A stretch of DNA of 64,000 bases from Auanema rhodensis. Taxonomy: Eukaryota; Nematoda; Chromadorea; Rhabditida; Rhabditidae. Positions 1 to 15,800 of the stretch are shown piece by piece (position 1 is the stretch's first letter; every line of letters begins with the position of its first letter). The notes beneath the pieces were generated by a model. That model was not told the origin of the DNA. It saw only the letters and a list, made by a program, of their open reading frames with translations, and did not search any database. The translations under genes and the position numbers were made by a program. The stretch spans positions 124,001-188,000 of the forward strand of contig CAXKVF010000076.1 of NCBI GenBank assembly GCA_964057225.1, written 5' to 3'.

Positions 1-3000
1 GTCCATATTAGTCTAAAAACAAATTTTTATTGATATTGGTTCATGGTAACCATGACTTTGAAATTTACGTGAACTTTAATTTATGCTAATTAAATGTACA
101 CGTGATGTGCACTTGGTATGTAACTCGCTTCACGTGAAAGATAAAGAGATGCGGTTTTCAAAATTAGATTCCCCATGTCCATATTAGTCTAAAAACAAAT
201 TTTTATTGATATTGCTTCATGGTAACCATGACTTTGAAATTTACGTGAACTTTAATTTATGCTAATTAAATGTACACGTGATGTGCACTTGGTATGTAAC
301 TCGCTTCACGTGAATGATAAAGAGATGCGGTTTTCAAAATTAGATTCCCCATGTCCATATTAGTCTAAAAACAAATTTTTATTGATATTGCTTCATGGTA
401 ACCATGACTTTGAAATTTACGTGAACTTTAATTTATGCTAATTAAATGTACACGTGATGTGCACTTGGTATGTAACTCGCTCCACGTGAAAGATAAAGAG
501 ATGCGGTTTTCAAAATTAGATTCCCCATGTCCATATTAGTCTAAAAACAAATTTTTATTGATATTGGTGCATGGTAACCATGACTTTGAAATTTACGTGA
601 ACTTTAATTTATGCTAATTAAATGTACACGTGATGTGCACTTGGTATGTAACTCGCTTCACGTGAAAGATAAAGAGATGCGGTTTTCAAAATTAGATTCC
701 CCATGTCCATATTAGTCTAAAAACAAATTTTTATTGATATTTGTGCATGGTAACCATGACTTTGAAATTTACGTGAACTTTAATTTATGCTAATTAAATG
801 TACACGTGATGTGCACTTGGTATGTAACTCGCTTCACGTGAAAGATGAAGAGATGCGGTTTTCAAAATTAGATTCCCCATGTCCATATTAGTCTAAAAAC
901 AAATTTTTATTGATATTGGTTCATGGTAACCATGACTTTGAAATTTACGTGAACTTTAATTTATGCTAATTAAATATACACGTGATGTGCACTTGGTATG
1001 TAACTCGCTTCACGTGAAAGATAAAGAGATGCGGTTTTCAAAATTAGATTCCCCATGTCCATATTAGTCTAAAAACAAATTTTTATTGATATTGGTGCAT
1101 GGTAACCATGACTTTGAAATTTACGTGAACTTTAATTTATGCTAATTAAATGTACACGTGATGTGCACTTGGTATGTAACTCGCTTCACGTGAAAGATAA
1201 AGAGATGCGGTTTTTAAAATTAGATTCCCCATGTCCATATTAGTCTAAAAACAAATTTTTATTGATATTGGTTCATGGTAACCATGACTTTGAAATTTAC
1301 GTGAACTTTAATTTATGCTAATTAAATGTACACGTGATGTGCACTTGGTATGTAACTCGCTTCACGTGAAAGATAAAGAGATGCGGATTTCAAAATTAGA
1401 TTCCCCATGTCCATATTAGTCTAAAAACAAATTTTTATTGATATTGCTTCATGGTAACCATGACTTTGAAATTTACGTGAACTTTAATTTATGCTAATTA
1501 AATGTACACGTGATGTGCTCTTGGTATGTAACTCGCTTCACGTGAAAGATAAAGAAATGCGGTTTTCAAAATTAGATTCCCCATGTCCATATTAGTCTAA
1601 AAACAAATTTTTATTGATATTGGTTCATGGTAACCATGACTTTGAAATTTACGTGAACTTTAATTTATGCTAATTAAATGTACACGTGATGTGCACTTGG
1701 TATGTAACTCGCTTCACGTGAAAGATAAAGAGATGCGGTTTGCAAAATTAGATTCCCCATGTCCATATTAGTCTCAACACAAATTTTTATTGATATTGCT
1801 TCATGGTAACCATGACTTTGAAATTTACGTGAACTTTAATTTATGCTAATTAAATGTACACGTGATGTGCACTTGGTATGTAACTCGCTTCACGTGAAAG
1901 ATAAAGAGATGCGGTTTGCAAAATTAGATTCCCCATGTCCATATTAGTCTAAAAACAAATTTTTATTGATATTGCTTCATGGTAACCATGACTTTGAAAT
2001 TTACGTGAACTTTAATTTATGCTAATTAAATGTACACGTGATGTGCTCTTGGTATGTAACTCGCTTCACGTGAAAGATAAAGAAATGCGGTTTTCAAAAT
2101 TAGATTCCCCATGTCCATATTAGTCTAAAAACAAATTTTTATTGATATTGGTTCATGGTAACCATGACTTTGAAATTTACGTGAACTTTAATTTATGCTA
2201 ATTAAATGTACACGTGATGTGCACTTGGTATGTAACTCGCTTCACGTGAAAGATAAAGAGATGCGGTTTTCAAAATTAGATTCCCCATGTCCATATTAGT
2301 CTAAAAACAAATTTTTATTGATATTGCTTCATGGTAACCATGACTTTGAAATTTACGTGAACTTTAATTTATGCTAATTAAATGTACACGTGATGTGCAC
2401 TTGGTATGTAACTCGCTTCACGTGAATGATAAAGAGATGCGGTTTTCAAAATTAGATTCCCCATGTCCATATTAGTCTAAAAACAAATTTTTATTGATAT
2501 TGCTTCATGGTAACCATGACTTTGAAATTTACGTGAACTTTAATTTATGCTAATTAAATGTACACGTGATGTGCACTTGGTATGTAACTCGCTCCACGTG
2601 AAAGATAAAGAGATGCGGTTTCCAAAATTAGATTCCCCATGTCCATATTAGTCTAAAAACAAATTTTTATTGATATTGGTGCATGGTAACCATGACTTTG
2701 AAATTTACGTGAACTTTAATTTATGCTAATTAAATGTACACGTGATGTGCACTTGGTATGTAACTCGCTTCACGTGAAAGATAAAGAGATGCGGTTTTCA
2801 AAATTAGATTCCCCATGTCCATATTAGTCTAAAAACAAATTTTTATTGATATTTGTGCATGGTAACCATGACTTTGAAATTTACGTGAACTTTAATTTAT
2901 GCTAATTAAATGTACACGTGATGTGCACTTGGTATGTAACTCGCTTCACGTGAAAGATGAAGAGATGCGGTTTTCAAAATTAGATTCCCCATGTCCATAT

Positions 3001-6000
3001 TAGTCTAAAAACAAATTTTTATTGATATTGGTTCATGGTAACCATGACTTTGAAATTTACGTGAACTTTAATTTATGCTAATTAAATGTACACGTGATGT
3101 GCACTTGGTATGTAACTCGCTTCACGTGAAAGATAAAGAAATGCGGTTTTCAAAATTAGATTCCCCATGTCCATATTAGTCTAAAAACAAATTTTTATTG
3201 ATATTGGTTCATGGTAACCATGACTTTGAAATTTACGTGAACTTTAATTTATGCTAATTAAATGTACACGTGATGTGCACTTGGTATGTAACTCGCTTCA
3301 CGTGAAAGATAAAGAGATGCGGTTTTCAAAATTAGATTCCCCATGTCCATATTAGTCTAAAAACAAATTTTTATTGATATTGCTTCATGGTAACCATGAC
3401 TTTGAAATTTACGTGAACTTTAATTTATGCTAATTAAATGTACACGTGATGTGCACTTGGTATGTAACTCGCTTCACGTGAATGATAAAGAGATGCGGTT
3501 TTCAAAATTAGATTCCCCATGTCCATATTAGTCTAAAAACAAATTTTTATTGATATTGCTTCATGGTAACCATGACTTTGAAATTTACGTGAACTTTAAT
3601 TTATGCTAATTAAATGTACACGTGATGTGCACTTGGTATGTAACTCGCTTCACGTGAAAGATAAAGAGATGCGGTTTTCAAAATTAGATTCCCCATGTCC
3701 ATATTAGTCTAAAAACAAATTTTTATTGATATTGCTTCATGGTAACCATGACTTTGAAATTTACGTGAACTTTAATTTATGCTAATTAAATGTACACGTG
3801 ATGTGCACTTGGTATGTAACTCGCTTCACGTGAATGATAAAGAGATGCGGTTTTCAAAATTAGATTCCCCATGTCCATATTAGTCTAAAAACAAATTTTT
3901 ATTGATATTGCTTCATGGTAACCATGACTTTGAAATTTACGTGAACTTTAATTTATGCTAATTAAATGTACACGTGATGTGCACTTGGTATGTAACTCGC
4001 TCCACGTGAAAGATAAAGAGATGCGGTTTCCAAAATTAGATTCCCCATGTCCATATTAGTCTAAAAACAAATTTTTATTGATATTGGTGCATGGTAACCA
4101 TGACTTTGAAATTTACGTGAACTTTAATTTATGCTAATTAAATGTACACGTGATGTGCACTTGGTATGTAACTCGCTTCACGTGAAAGATAAAGAGATGC
4201 GGTTTTCAAAATTAGATTCCCCATGTCCATATTAGTCTAAAAACAAATTTTTATTGATATTTGTGCATGGTAACCATGACTTTGAAATTTACGTGAACTT
4301 TAATTTATGCTAATTAAATGTACACGTGATGTGCACTTGGTATGTAACTCGCTTCACGTGAAAGATGAAGAGATGCGGTTTTCAAAATTAGATTCCCCAT
4401 GTCCATATTAGTCTAAAAACAAATTTTTATTGATATTGGTTCATGGTAACCATGACTTTGAAATTTACGTGAACTTTAATTTATGCTAATTAAATATACA
4501 CGTGATGTGCACTTGGTATGTAACTCGCTTCACGTGAAAGATAAAGAGATGCGGTTTTCAAAATTAGATTCCCCATGTCCATATTAGTCTAAAAACAAAT
4601 TTTTATTGATATTGGTGCATGGTAACCATGACTTTGAAATTTACGTGAACTTTAATTTATGCTAATTAAATGTACACGTGATGTGCACTTGGTATGTAAC
4701 TCGCTTCACGTGAAAGATAAAGAGATGCGGTTTTTAAAATTAGATTCCCCATGTCCATATTAGTCTAAAAACAAATTTTTATTGATATTGGTTCATGGTA
4801 ACCATGACTTTGAAATTTACGTGAACTTTAATTTATGCTAATTAAATGTACACGTGATGTGCACTTGGTATGTAACTCGCTTCACGTGAAAGATAAAGAG
4901 ATGCGGATTTCAAAATTAGATTCCCCATGTCCATATTAGTCTAAAAACAAATTTTTATTGATATTGGTTCATGGTAACCATGACTTTGAAATTTACGTGA
5001 ACTTTAATTTATGCTAATTAAATGTACACGTGATGTGCACTTGGTATGTAACTCGCTTCACGTGAAAGATAAAGAGATGCGGTTTTCAAAATTAGATTCC
5101 CCATGTCCATATTAGTCTAAAAACAAATTTTTATTGATATTGGTTCATGGTAACCATGACTTTGAAATTTACGTGAACTTTAATTTATGCTAATTAAATG
5201 TACACGTGATGTGCACTTGGTATGTAACTCGCTTCACGTGAAAGATAAAGAGATGCGGTTTTCAAAATTAGATTCCCCATGTCCATATTAGTCTAAAAAC
5301 AAATTTTTATTGATATTGGTTCATGGTAACCATGACTTTGAATTTTACGTGAACTTTAATTTATGCTAATTAAATGTACACGTGATGTGCACTTGGTATG
5401 TAACTCGCTTCACGTGAAAGATAAAGAGATGCGGTTTCCAAAATTAGATTCCCCATGTCCATATTAGTCTAAAAACAAATTTTTATTGATATTGGTTCAT
5501 GGTAACCATGACTTTGAAATTTACGTGAACTTTAATTAATGCTAATTAAATGTACACGTGATGTGCACTTGGTATGTAACTCGCTTCACGTGAAAGATAA
5601 AGAGATGCGGTTTTCAAAATTAGATTCCCCATGTCCATATTAGTCTAAAAACAAATTTTTATTGATATTGCTTCATGGTAACCATGACTTTGAAATTTAC
5701 GTGAACTTTAATTTATGCTAATTAAATGTACACGTGATGTGCACTTGGTATGTAACTCGCTTCACGTGAAAGATAAAGAGATGCAGTTTTCAAAATTAGA
5801 TTCCCCATGTCCATATTAGTCTAAAAACAAATTTTTATTGATATTGCTTCATGGTAACCATGACTTTGAAATTTACGTGAACTTTAATTTATGCTAATTA
5901 AATGTACACGTGATGTGCACTTGGTATGTAACTCGCTTCACGTGAAAGATAAAGAGATGCGGTTTTCAAAATTAGATTCCCCATGTCCATATTAGTCTAA

Positions 6001-9000
6001 AAACAAATTTTTATTGATATTGCTTCATGGTAACCATGACTTTGAAATTTACGTGAACTTTAATTTATGCTAATTAAATGTACACGTGATGTGCACTTGG
6101 TATGTAACTCGCTTCACGTGAAAGATAAAGAGATGCGGTTTTTAAAATTAGATTCCTCATGTCCATATTAGTCTAAAAACAAATTTTTATTGATATTGGT
6201 GCATGGTAACCATGACTTTGAAATTTACGTGAACTTTAATTTATGCTAATTAAATGTACACGTGATGTGCACTTGGTATGTAACTCGCTTCACGTGAAAG
6301 ATAAAGAGATGCGGTTTTCAAAATTAGATTCCCCATGTCCATATTAGTCTAAAAACAAATTTTTATTGATATTGGTGAATGGTAACCATGACTTTGAAAT
6401 TTACGTGAACTTTAATTTATGCTAATTAAATGTACACGTGATGTGCACTTGGTATGTAACTCGCTTCACGTGAAAGATAAAGAGATGCAGTTTTCAAAAT
6501 CAGATTCCCCATGTCCATATTAGTCTAAAAACAAATTTTTATTGATATTGGTTCATGGTAACCATGACTTTGAAATTTACGTGAACTTTAATTTATGCTA
6601 ATTAAATGTACACGTGATGTGCACTTGGTATGTTACTCGCTTCACGTGAAAGATAAAGAGATGCGGTTTTCAAAATTAGATTCCCCATGTCCATATTAGT
6701 CTAAAAACAAATTTTTATTGATATTAGTTCATGGTAACCATGACTTTGAAATTTACGTGAACTTTAATTTATGCTAATTAAATGTACACGTGATGTGCAC
6801 TTGGTATGTAACTCGCTTCACGTGAAAGATAAAGAGATGCGGTTTTCAAAATTAGATTCCCCATGTCCATATTAGTCTAAAAACAAATTTTTATTGATAT
6901 TGGTTCATGGTAACCATGACTTTGAAATTTACGTGAACTTTAATTTATGCTAATTAAATGTACACGTGATGTGCACTTGGTATGTAACTCGCTTCACGTG
7001 AAAGAAAAAGAGATGCGGTTTTCAAAATTAGATTCCCCATGTCCATATTAGTCTAAAAACAAATTTTTATTGATATTGGTGCATGGTAACCATGACTTTG
7101 AAATTTACGTGAACTTTAATTTATGCTAATTAAATGTACACGTGATGTGCACTTGGTATGTAACTCGCTTCACGTGAAAGATGAAGAGATGCGGTTTTCA
7201 AAATTAGATTCCCCATGTCCATATTAGTCTAAAAACAAATTTTTATTGATATTGGTTCATGGTAACCATGACTTTGAAATTTACGTGAACTTTAATTTAT
7301 GCTAATTAAATGTACACGTGATGTGCACTTGGTATGTAACTCGCTTCACGTGAAAGATAAAGAGATGCGGTTTTCAAAATTAGATTCCCCATGTCCATAT
7401 TAGTCTAAAAACAAATTTTTATTGATATTGCTTCATGGTAACCATGACTTTGAAATTTACGTGAACTTTAATTTATGCTAATTAAATGTACACGTGATGT
7501 GCACTTGGTATGTAACTCGCTTCACGTGAAAGATAAAGAGATGCGGTTTTCAAAATTAGATTCCTCATGTCCATATTAGTCTAAAAACAAATTTTTATTG
7601 ATATTGGTGCATGGTAACCATGACTTTGAAATTTACGTGAACTTTAATTTATGCTAATTAAATGTACACGTGATGTGCACTTGGTATGTAACTCGCTTCA
7701 CGTGAAAGATAAAGAGATGCGGTTTTCAAAATTAGATTCCCCATGTCCATATTAGTCTAAAAACAAATTTTTATTGATATTGGTGCATGGTAACCATGAC
7801 TTTGAAATTTACGTGAACTTTAATTTATGCTAATTAAATGTACACGTGATGTGCACTTGGTATGTAACTCGCTTCACGTGAAAGATGAAGAGATGCGGTT
7901 TTCAAAATTAGATTCCCCATGTCCATATTAGTCTAAAAACAAATTTTTATTGATATTGGTTCATGGTAACCATGACTTTGAAATTTACGTGAACTTTAAT
8001 TTATGCTAATTAAATGTACACGTGATGTGCACTTGGTATGTAACTCGCTTCACGTGAAAGATAAAGAGATGCGGTTTTCAAAATTAGATTCCCCATGTCC
8101 ATATTAGTCTAAAAACAAATTTTTATTGATATTAGTTCATGGTAACCATGACTTTGAAATTTACGTGAACTTTAATTTATGCTAATTAAATGTACACGTG
8201 ATGTGCACTTGGTATGTAACTCGCTTCACGTGAAAGATAAAGAGATGCGGTTTTCAAAATTAGATTCCCCATGTCCATATTAGTCTAAAAACAAATTTTT
8301 ATTGATATTGGTTCATGGTAACCATGACTTTGAAATTTACGTGAACTTTAATTTATGCTAATTAAATGTACACGTGATGTGCACCTGGTATGTAACTCGC
8401 TTCACGTGAAAGATAAAGAGATGCGGTTTTCAAAATTAGATTCCCCATGTCCATATTAGTCTAAAAACAAATCTTTATTGATATTGCTTCATGGTAACCA
8501 TGACTTTGAAATTTACGTGAACTTTAATTTATGCTAATTAAATGTACACGTGATGTGCACTTGGTATGTAACTCGCTTCACGTGAAAGATAAAGAGATGC
8601 GGTTTTCAAAATTAGATTCCCCATGTCCATATTAGTCTAAAAACAAATTTTTATTGATATTGGTTCATGGTAACCATGACTTTGAAATTTACGTGAACTT
8701 TAATTTATGCTAATTAAATGTACACGTGATGTGCACTTGGTATGTAACTCGCTTCACGTGAAAGATAAAGAGATGCGGTTTTCAAAATTAGATTCCCCAT
8801 GTCCATATTAGTCTAAAAACAAATTTTTATTGATATTAGTTCATGGTAACCATGACTTTGAAATTTACGTGAACTTTAATTTATGCTAATTAAATGTACA
8901 CGTGATGTGCACTTGGTATGTAACTCGCTTCACGTGAAAGATAAAGAGATGCGGTTTTCAAAATTAGATTCCCCATGTCCATATTAGTCTAAAAACAAAT

Positions 9001-9830
9001 TTTTATTGATATTGGTTCATGGTAACCATGACTTTGAAATTTACGTGAACTTTAATTTATGCTAATTAAATGTACACGTGATGTGCACTTGGTATGTAAC
9101 TCGCTTCACGTGAAAGATAAAGAGATGCGGTTTTCAAAATTAGATTCCCCATGTCCATATTAGTCTAAAAACAAATTTTTATTGATATTAGTTCATGGTA
9201 ACCATGACTTTGAAATTTACGTGAACTTTAATTTATGCTAATTAAATGTACACGTGATGTGCACTTGGTATGTAACTCGCTTCACGTGAAAGATAAAGAG
9301 ATGCGGTTTTCAAAATTAGATTCCCCATGTCCATATTAGTCTAAAAACAAATTTTTATTGATATTGGTTCATGGTAACCATGACTTTGAAATTTACGTGA
9401 ACTTTAATTTATGCTAATTAAATGTACACGTGATGTGCACTTGGTATGTAACTCGCTTCACGTGAAAGATAAAGAGATGCGGTTTTCAAAATTAGATTCC
9501 CCATGTCCATATTAGTCTAAAAACAAATTTTTATTGATATTGCTTCATGGTAACCATGACTTTGAAATTTACGTGAACTTTAATTTATGCTAATTAAATG
9601 TACACGTGATGTGCACTTGGTATGTAACTCGCTTCACGTGAAAGATAAAGAGATGCGGTTTTCAAAATTAGATTCCCCATGTCCATATTAGTCTAAAAAC
9701 AAATTTTTATTGATATTGGTTCATGGTAACCATGACTTTGAAATTTACGTGAACTTTAATTTATGCTAATTAAATGTACACGTGATGTGCACTTGGTATG
9801 TAACTCGCTTCACGTGAAAGATAAAGAGAT

Positions 9831-12800
9831 GCTGTTTTCAAAATTAGATTCCCCATGTCCGTATTAGTCTAAAAACAAATTTTTATTGATATTGCTTCAT
9901 GGTAACCATGACTTTGAAATTTACGTGAACTTTAATTTATGCTAATTAAATGTACACGTGATGTGCACTTGGTATGTAACTCGCTTCACGTGAAAGATAA
10001 AGAGATGCGGTTTTCAAAATTAGATTCCTCATGTCCATATTAGTCTAAAAACAAATTTTTATTGATATTGGTGCATGGTAACCATGACTTTGAAATTTAC
10101 GTGAACTTTAATTTATGCTAATTAAATGTACACGTGATGTGCACTTGGTATGTAACTCGCTTCACGTGAAAGATAAAGAGATGCGGTTTTCAAAATTAGA
10201 TTCCCCATGTCCATATTAGTCTAAAAACAAATTTTTATTGATATTGGTGAATGGTAACCATGACTTTGAAATTTACGTGAACTTTAATTTATGCTAATTA
10301 AATGTACACGTGATGTGCACTCGGTATGTAACTCGCTTCACGTGAAAGATGAAGAGATGCGGTTTTCAAAATTAGATTCCTCATGTCCATATTAGTCTAA
10401 AAACAAATTTTTATTGATATTGGTTCATGGTAACCATGACTTTGAAATTTACGTGAACTTTAATTTATGCTAATTAAATGTACACGTGATGTGCACTTGG
10501 TATGTAACTCGCTTCACGTGAAAGATAAAGAGATGCGGTTTTCAAAATTAGATTCCCCATGTCCATATTAGTCTAAAAACAAATTTTTATTGATATTGGT
10601 ACATGGTAACCATGACTTTGAAATTTACGTGAACTTTAATTTATGCTAATTAAATGTACACGTGATGTGCACTTGGTATGTAACTCGCTTCACGTGAAAG
10701 ATAAAGAGATTCGGTTTTGAAAATTAGATTCCCCATGTCCATATTAGTCTAAAAACAAATTTTTATTGATATTGGTTCATGGTAACCATGACTTTGAAAT
10801 TTACGTGAACTTTAATTTATGCTAATTAAATGTACACGTGATGTGCACTTGGTATGTAACTCGCTTCACGTGAAAGATGAAGAGATGCGGTTTTCAAAAT
10901 TAGATTCCCCATGTCCATATTAGTCTAAAAACAAATTTTTATTGATATTGGTTCATGGTAACCATGACTTTGAAATTTACGTGAACTTTAATTTATGCTA
11001 ATTAAATGTACACGTGATGTGCACTTGGTATGTAACTCGCTTCACGTGATAGATAAAGAGATGCGGTTTTCAAAATTAGATTCCCCATGTCCATATTAGT
11101 CTAAAAACAAATTTTTATTGATATTGGTTCATGGTAACCATGACTTTGAAATTTACGTGAACTTTAATTTATGCTAATTAAATGTACACGTGATGTGCAC
11201 TTGGTATGTAACTCGCTTCACGTGAAAGATAAAGAGATGCGGTTTTCAAAATTAGATTCCCCATGTCCATATTAGTCTAAAAACAAATTTTTATTGATAT
11301 TGGTGCATGGTAACCATGACTTTGAAATTTACGTGAACTTTAATTTATGCTAATTAAATGTACACGTGATGTGCACTTGGTATGTAACTCGCTTCACGTG
11401 AAAGATAAAGAGATGCGGTTTTCAAAATTAGATTCCCCATGTCCATATTAGTCTAAAAACAAATTTTTATTGATATTGGTTCATGGTAACCATGACTTTG
11501 AAATTTACGTGAACTTTAATTTATGCTAATTAAATGTACACGTGATGTGCACTTGGTATGTAACTCGCTTCACGTGAAAGATAAAGAGATGCGGTTTTCA
11601 AAATTAGATTCCCCATGTCCATATTAGTCTAAAAACAAATTTTTATTGATATTGCTTCATGGTAACCATGACTTTGAAATTTACGTGAACTTTAATTTAT
11701 GCTAATTAAATGTACACGTGATGTGCACTTGGTATGTAACTCGCTTCACGTGAAAGATAAAGAGATGCGGTTTTCAAAATTAGATTCCCCATGTCCATAT
11801 TAGTCTAAAAACAAATTTTTATTGATATTGGTTCATGGTAACCATGACTTTGAAATTTACGTGAACTTTAATTTATGCTAATTAAATGTACACGTGATGT
11901 GCACTTGGTATGTAACTCGCTTCACGTGAAAGATAAAGAGATGCTGTTTTCAAAATTAGATTCCCCATGTCCGTATTAGTCTAAAAACAAATTTTTATTG
12001 ATATTGCTTCATGGTAACCATGACTTTGAAATTTACGTGAACTTTAATTTATGCTAATTAAATGTACACGTGATGTGCACTTGGTATGTAACTCGCTTCA
12101 CGTGAAAGATAAAGAGATGCGGTTTTCAAAATTAGATTCCTCATGTCCATATTAGTCTAAAAACAAATTTTTATTGATATTGGTGCATGGTAACCATGAC
12201 TTTGAAATTTACGTGAACTTTAATTTATGCTAATTAAATGTACACGTGATGTGCACTTGGTATGTAACTCGCTTCACGTGAAAGATAAAGAGATGCGGTT
12301 TTCAAAATTAGATTCCCCATGTCCATATTAGTCTAAAAACAAATTTTTATTGATATTGGTGAATGGTAACCATGACTTTGAAATTTACGTGAACTTTAAT
12401 TTATGCTAATTAAATGTACACGTGATGTGCACTCGGTATGTAACTCGCTTCACGTGAAAGATGAAGAGATGCGGTTTTCAAAATTAGATTCCTCATGTCC
12501 ATATTAGTCTAAAAACAAATTTTTATTGATATTGGTTCATGGTAACCATGACTTTGAAATTTACGTGAACTTTAATTTATGCTAATTAAATGTACACGTG
12601 ATGTGCACTTGGTATGTAACTCGCTTCACGTGAAAGATAAAGAGATGCGGTTTTCAAAATTAGATTCCCCATGTCCATATTAGTCTAAAAACAAATTTTT
12701 ATTGATATTGGTACATGGTAACCATGACTTTGAAATTTACGTGAACTTTAATTTATGCTAATTAAATGTACACGTGATGTGCACTTGGTATGTAACTCGC

Positions 12801-15800
12801 TTCACGTGAAAGATAAAGAGATTCGGTTTTCAAAATTAGATTCCCCATGTCCATATTAGTCTAAAAACAAATTTTTATTGATATTGGTTCATGGTAACCA
12901 TGACTTTGAAATTTACGTGAACTTTAATTTATGCTAATTAAATGTACACGTGATGTGCACTTGGTATGTAACTCGCTTCACGTGAAAGATAAAGAGATGC
13001 GGTTTTCAAAATTAGATTCCCCATGTCCATATTAGTCTAAAAACAAATTTTTATTGATATTGGTTCATGGTAACCATGACTTTGAAATTTACGTGAACTT
13101 TAATTTATGCTAATTAAATGTACACGTGATGTGCACTTGGTATGTAACTCGCTTCACGTGATAGATAAAGAGATGCGGTTTTCAAAATTAGATTCCCCAT
13201 GTCCATATTAGTCTAAAAACAAATTTTTATTGATATTGGTTCATGGTAACCATGACTTTGAAATTTACGTGAACTTTAATTTATGCTAATTAAATGTACA
13301 CGTGATGTGCACTTGGTATGTAACTCGCTTCACGTGAAAGATAAAGAGATGCGGTTTTCAAAATTAGATTCCCCATGTCCATATTAGTCTAAAAACAAAT
13401 TTTTATTGATATTGGTGCATGGTAACCATGACTTTGAAATTTACGTGAACTTTAATTTATGCTAATTAAATGTACACGTGATGTGCACTTGGTATGTAAC
13501 TCGCTTCACGTGAAAGATAAAGAGATGCGGTTTTCAAAATTAGATTCCTCATGTCTATATTAGTCTAAAAACAAATTTTTATTGATATTGGTTCATGGTA
13601 ACCATGACTTTGAAATTTACGTGAACTTTAATTTATGCTAATTAAATGTACACGTGATGTGCACTTGGTATGTAACTCGCTTCACGTGAAAGATAAAGAG
13701 ATGCGGTTTTCAAAATTAGATTCCCCATGTCCATATTAGTCTAAAAACAAATTTTTATTGATATTGCTTCATGGTAACCATGACTTTGAAATTTACGTGA
13801 ACTTTAATTTATGCTAATTAAATGTACACGTGATGTGCACTTGGTATGTAACTCGCTTCACGTGAAAGATAAAGAGATGCGGTTTTCAAAATTAGATTCC
13901 CCATGTCCATATTAGTCTCAACACAAATTTTTATTGATATTGCTTCATGGTAACCATGACTTTGAAATTTACGTGAACTTTAATTTATGCTAATTAAATG
14001 TACACGTGATGTGCACTTGGTATGTAACTCGCTTCACGTGAAAGATAAAGAGATGCGGTTTGCAAAATTAGATTCCCCATGTCCATATTAGTCTAAAAAC
14101 AAATTTTTATTGATATTGCTTCATGGTAACCATGACTTTGAAATTTACGTGAACTTTAATTTATGCTAATTAAATGTACACGTGATGTGCTCTTGGTATG
14201 TAACTCGCTTCACGTGAAAGATAAAGAAATGCGGTTTTCAAAATTAGATTCCCCATGTCCATATTAGTCTAAAAACAAATTTTTATTGATATTGGTTCAT
14301 GGTAACCATGACTTTGAAATTTACGTGAACTTTAATTTATGCTAATTAAATGTACACGTGATGTGCACTTGGTATGTAACTCGCTTCACGTGAAAGATAA
14401 AGAGATGCGGTTTTCAAAATTAGATTCCCCATGTCCATATTAGTCTAAAAACAAATTTTTATTGATATTGGTTCATGGTAACCATGACTTTGAAATTTAC
14501 GTGAACTTTAATTTATGCTAATTAAATGTACACGTGATGTGCACTTGGTATGTAACTCGCTTCACGTGAAAGATAAAGAGATGCGGTTTTCAAAATTAGA
14601 TTCCCCATGTCCATATTAGTCTAAAAACAAATTTTTATTGATATTAGTTCATGGTAACCATGACTTTGAAATTTACGTGAACTTTAATTTATGCTAATTA
14701 AATGTACACGTGATGTGCACTTGGTATGTAACTCGCTTCACGTGAAAGATAAAGAGATGCGGTTTTCAAAATTAGATTCCCCATGTCCATATTAGTCTAA
14801 AAACAAATTTTTATTGATATTGGTTCATGGTAACCATGACTTTGAAATTTACGTGAACTTTAATTTATGCTAATTAAATGTACACGTGATGTGCACTTGG
14901 TATGTAACTCGCTTCACGTGAAAGATAAAGAGATGCGGTTTTCAAAATTAGATTCCCCATGTCCATATTAGTCTAAAAACAAATTTTTATTGATATTGCT
15001 TCATGGTAACCATGACTTTGAAATTTACGTGAACTTTAATTTATGCTAATTAAATGTACACGTGATGTGCACTTGGTATGTAACTCGCTTCACGTGAAAG
15101 ATAAAGAGATGCGGTTTTCAAAATTAGATTCCCCATGTCCATATTAGTCTAAAAACAAATTTTTATTGATATTGGTTCATGGTAACCATGACTTTGAAAT
15201 TTACGTGAACTTTAATTTATGCTAATTAAATGTACACGTGATGTGCACTTGGTATGTAACTCGCTTCACGTGAAAGATAAAGAGATGCTGTTTTCAAAAT
15301 TAGATTCCCCATGTCCGTATTAGTCTAAAAACAAATTTTTATTGATATTGCTTCATGGTAACCATGACTTTGAAATTTACGTGAACTTTAATTTATGCTA
15401 ATTAAATGTACACGTGATGTGCACTTGGTATGTAACTCGCTTCACGTGAAAGATAAAGAGATGCGGTTTTCAAAATTAGATTCCTCATGTCCATATTAGT
15501 CTAAAAACAAATTTTTATTGATATTGGTGCATGGTAACCATGACTTTGAAATTTACGTGAACTTTAATTTATGCTAATTAAATGTACACGTGATGTGCAC
15601 TTGGTATGTAACTCGCTTCACGTGAAAGATAAAGAGATGCGGTTTTCAAAATTAGATTCCCCATGTCCATATTAGTCTAAAAACAAATTTTTATTGATAT
15701 TGGTGAATGGTAACCATGACTTTGAAATTTACGTGAACTTTAATTTATGCTAATTAAATGTACACGTGATGTGCACTCGGTATGTAACTCGCTTCACGTG

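Noticed and set aside
1-176. CENP-B box in the satellite monomer
   Set aside because: No segment matches the mammalian CENP-B consensus core; centromeric status stays an inference.
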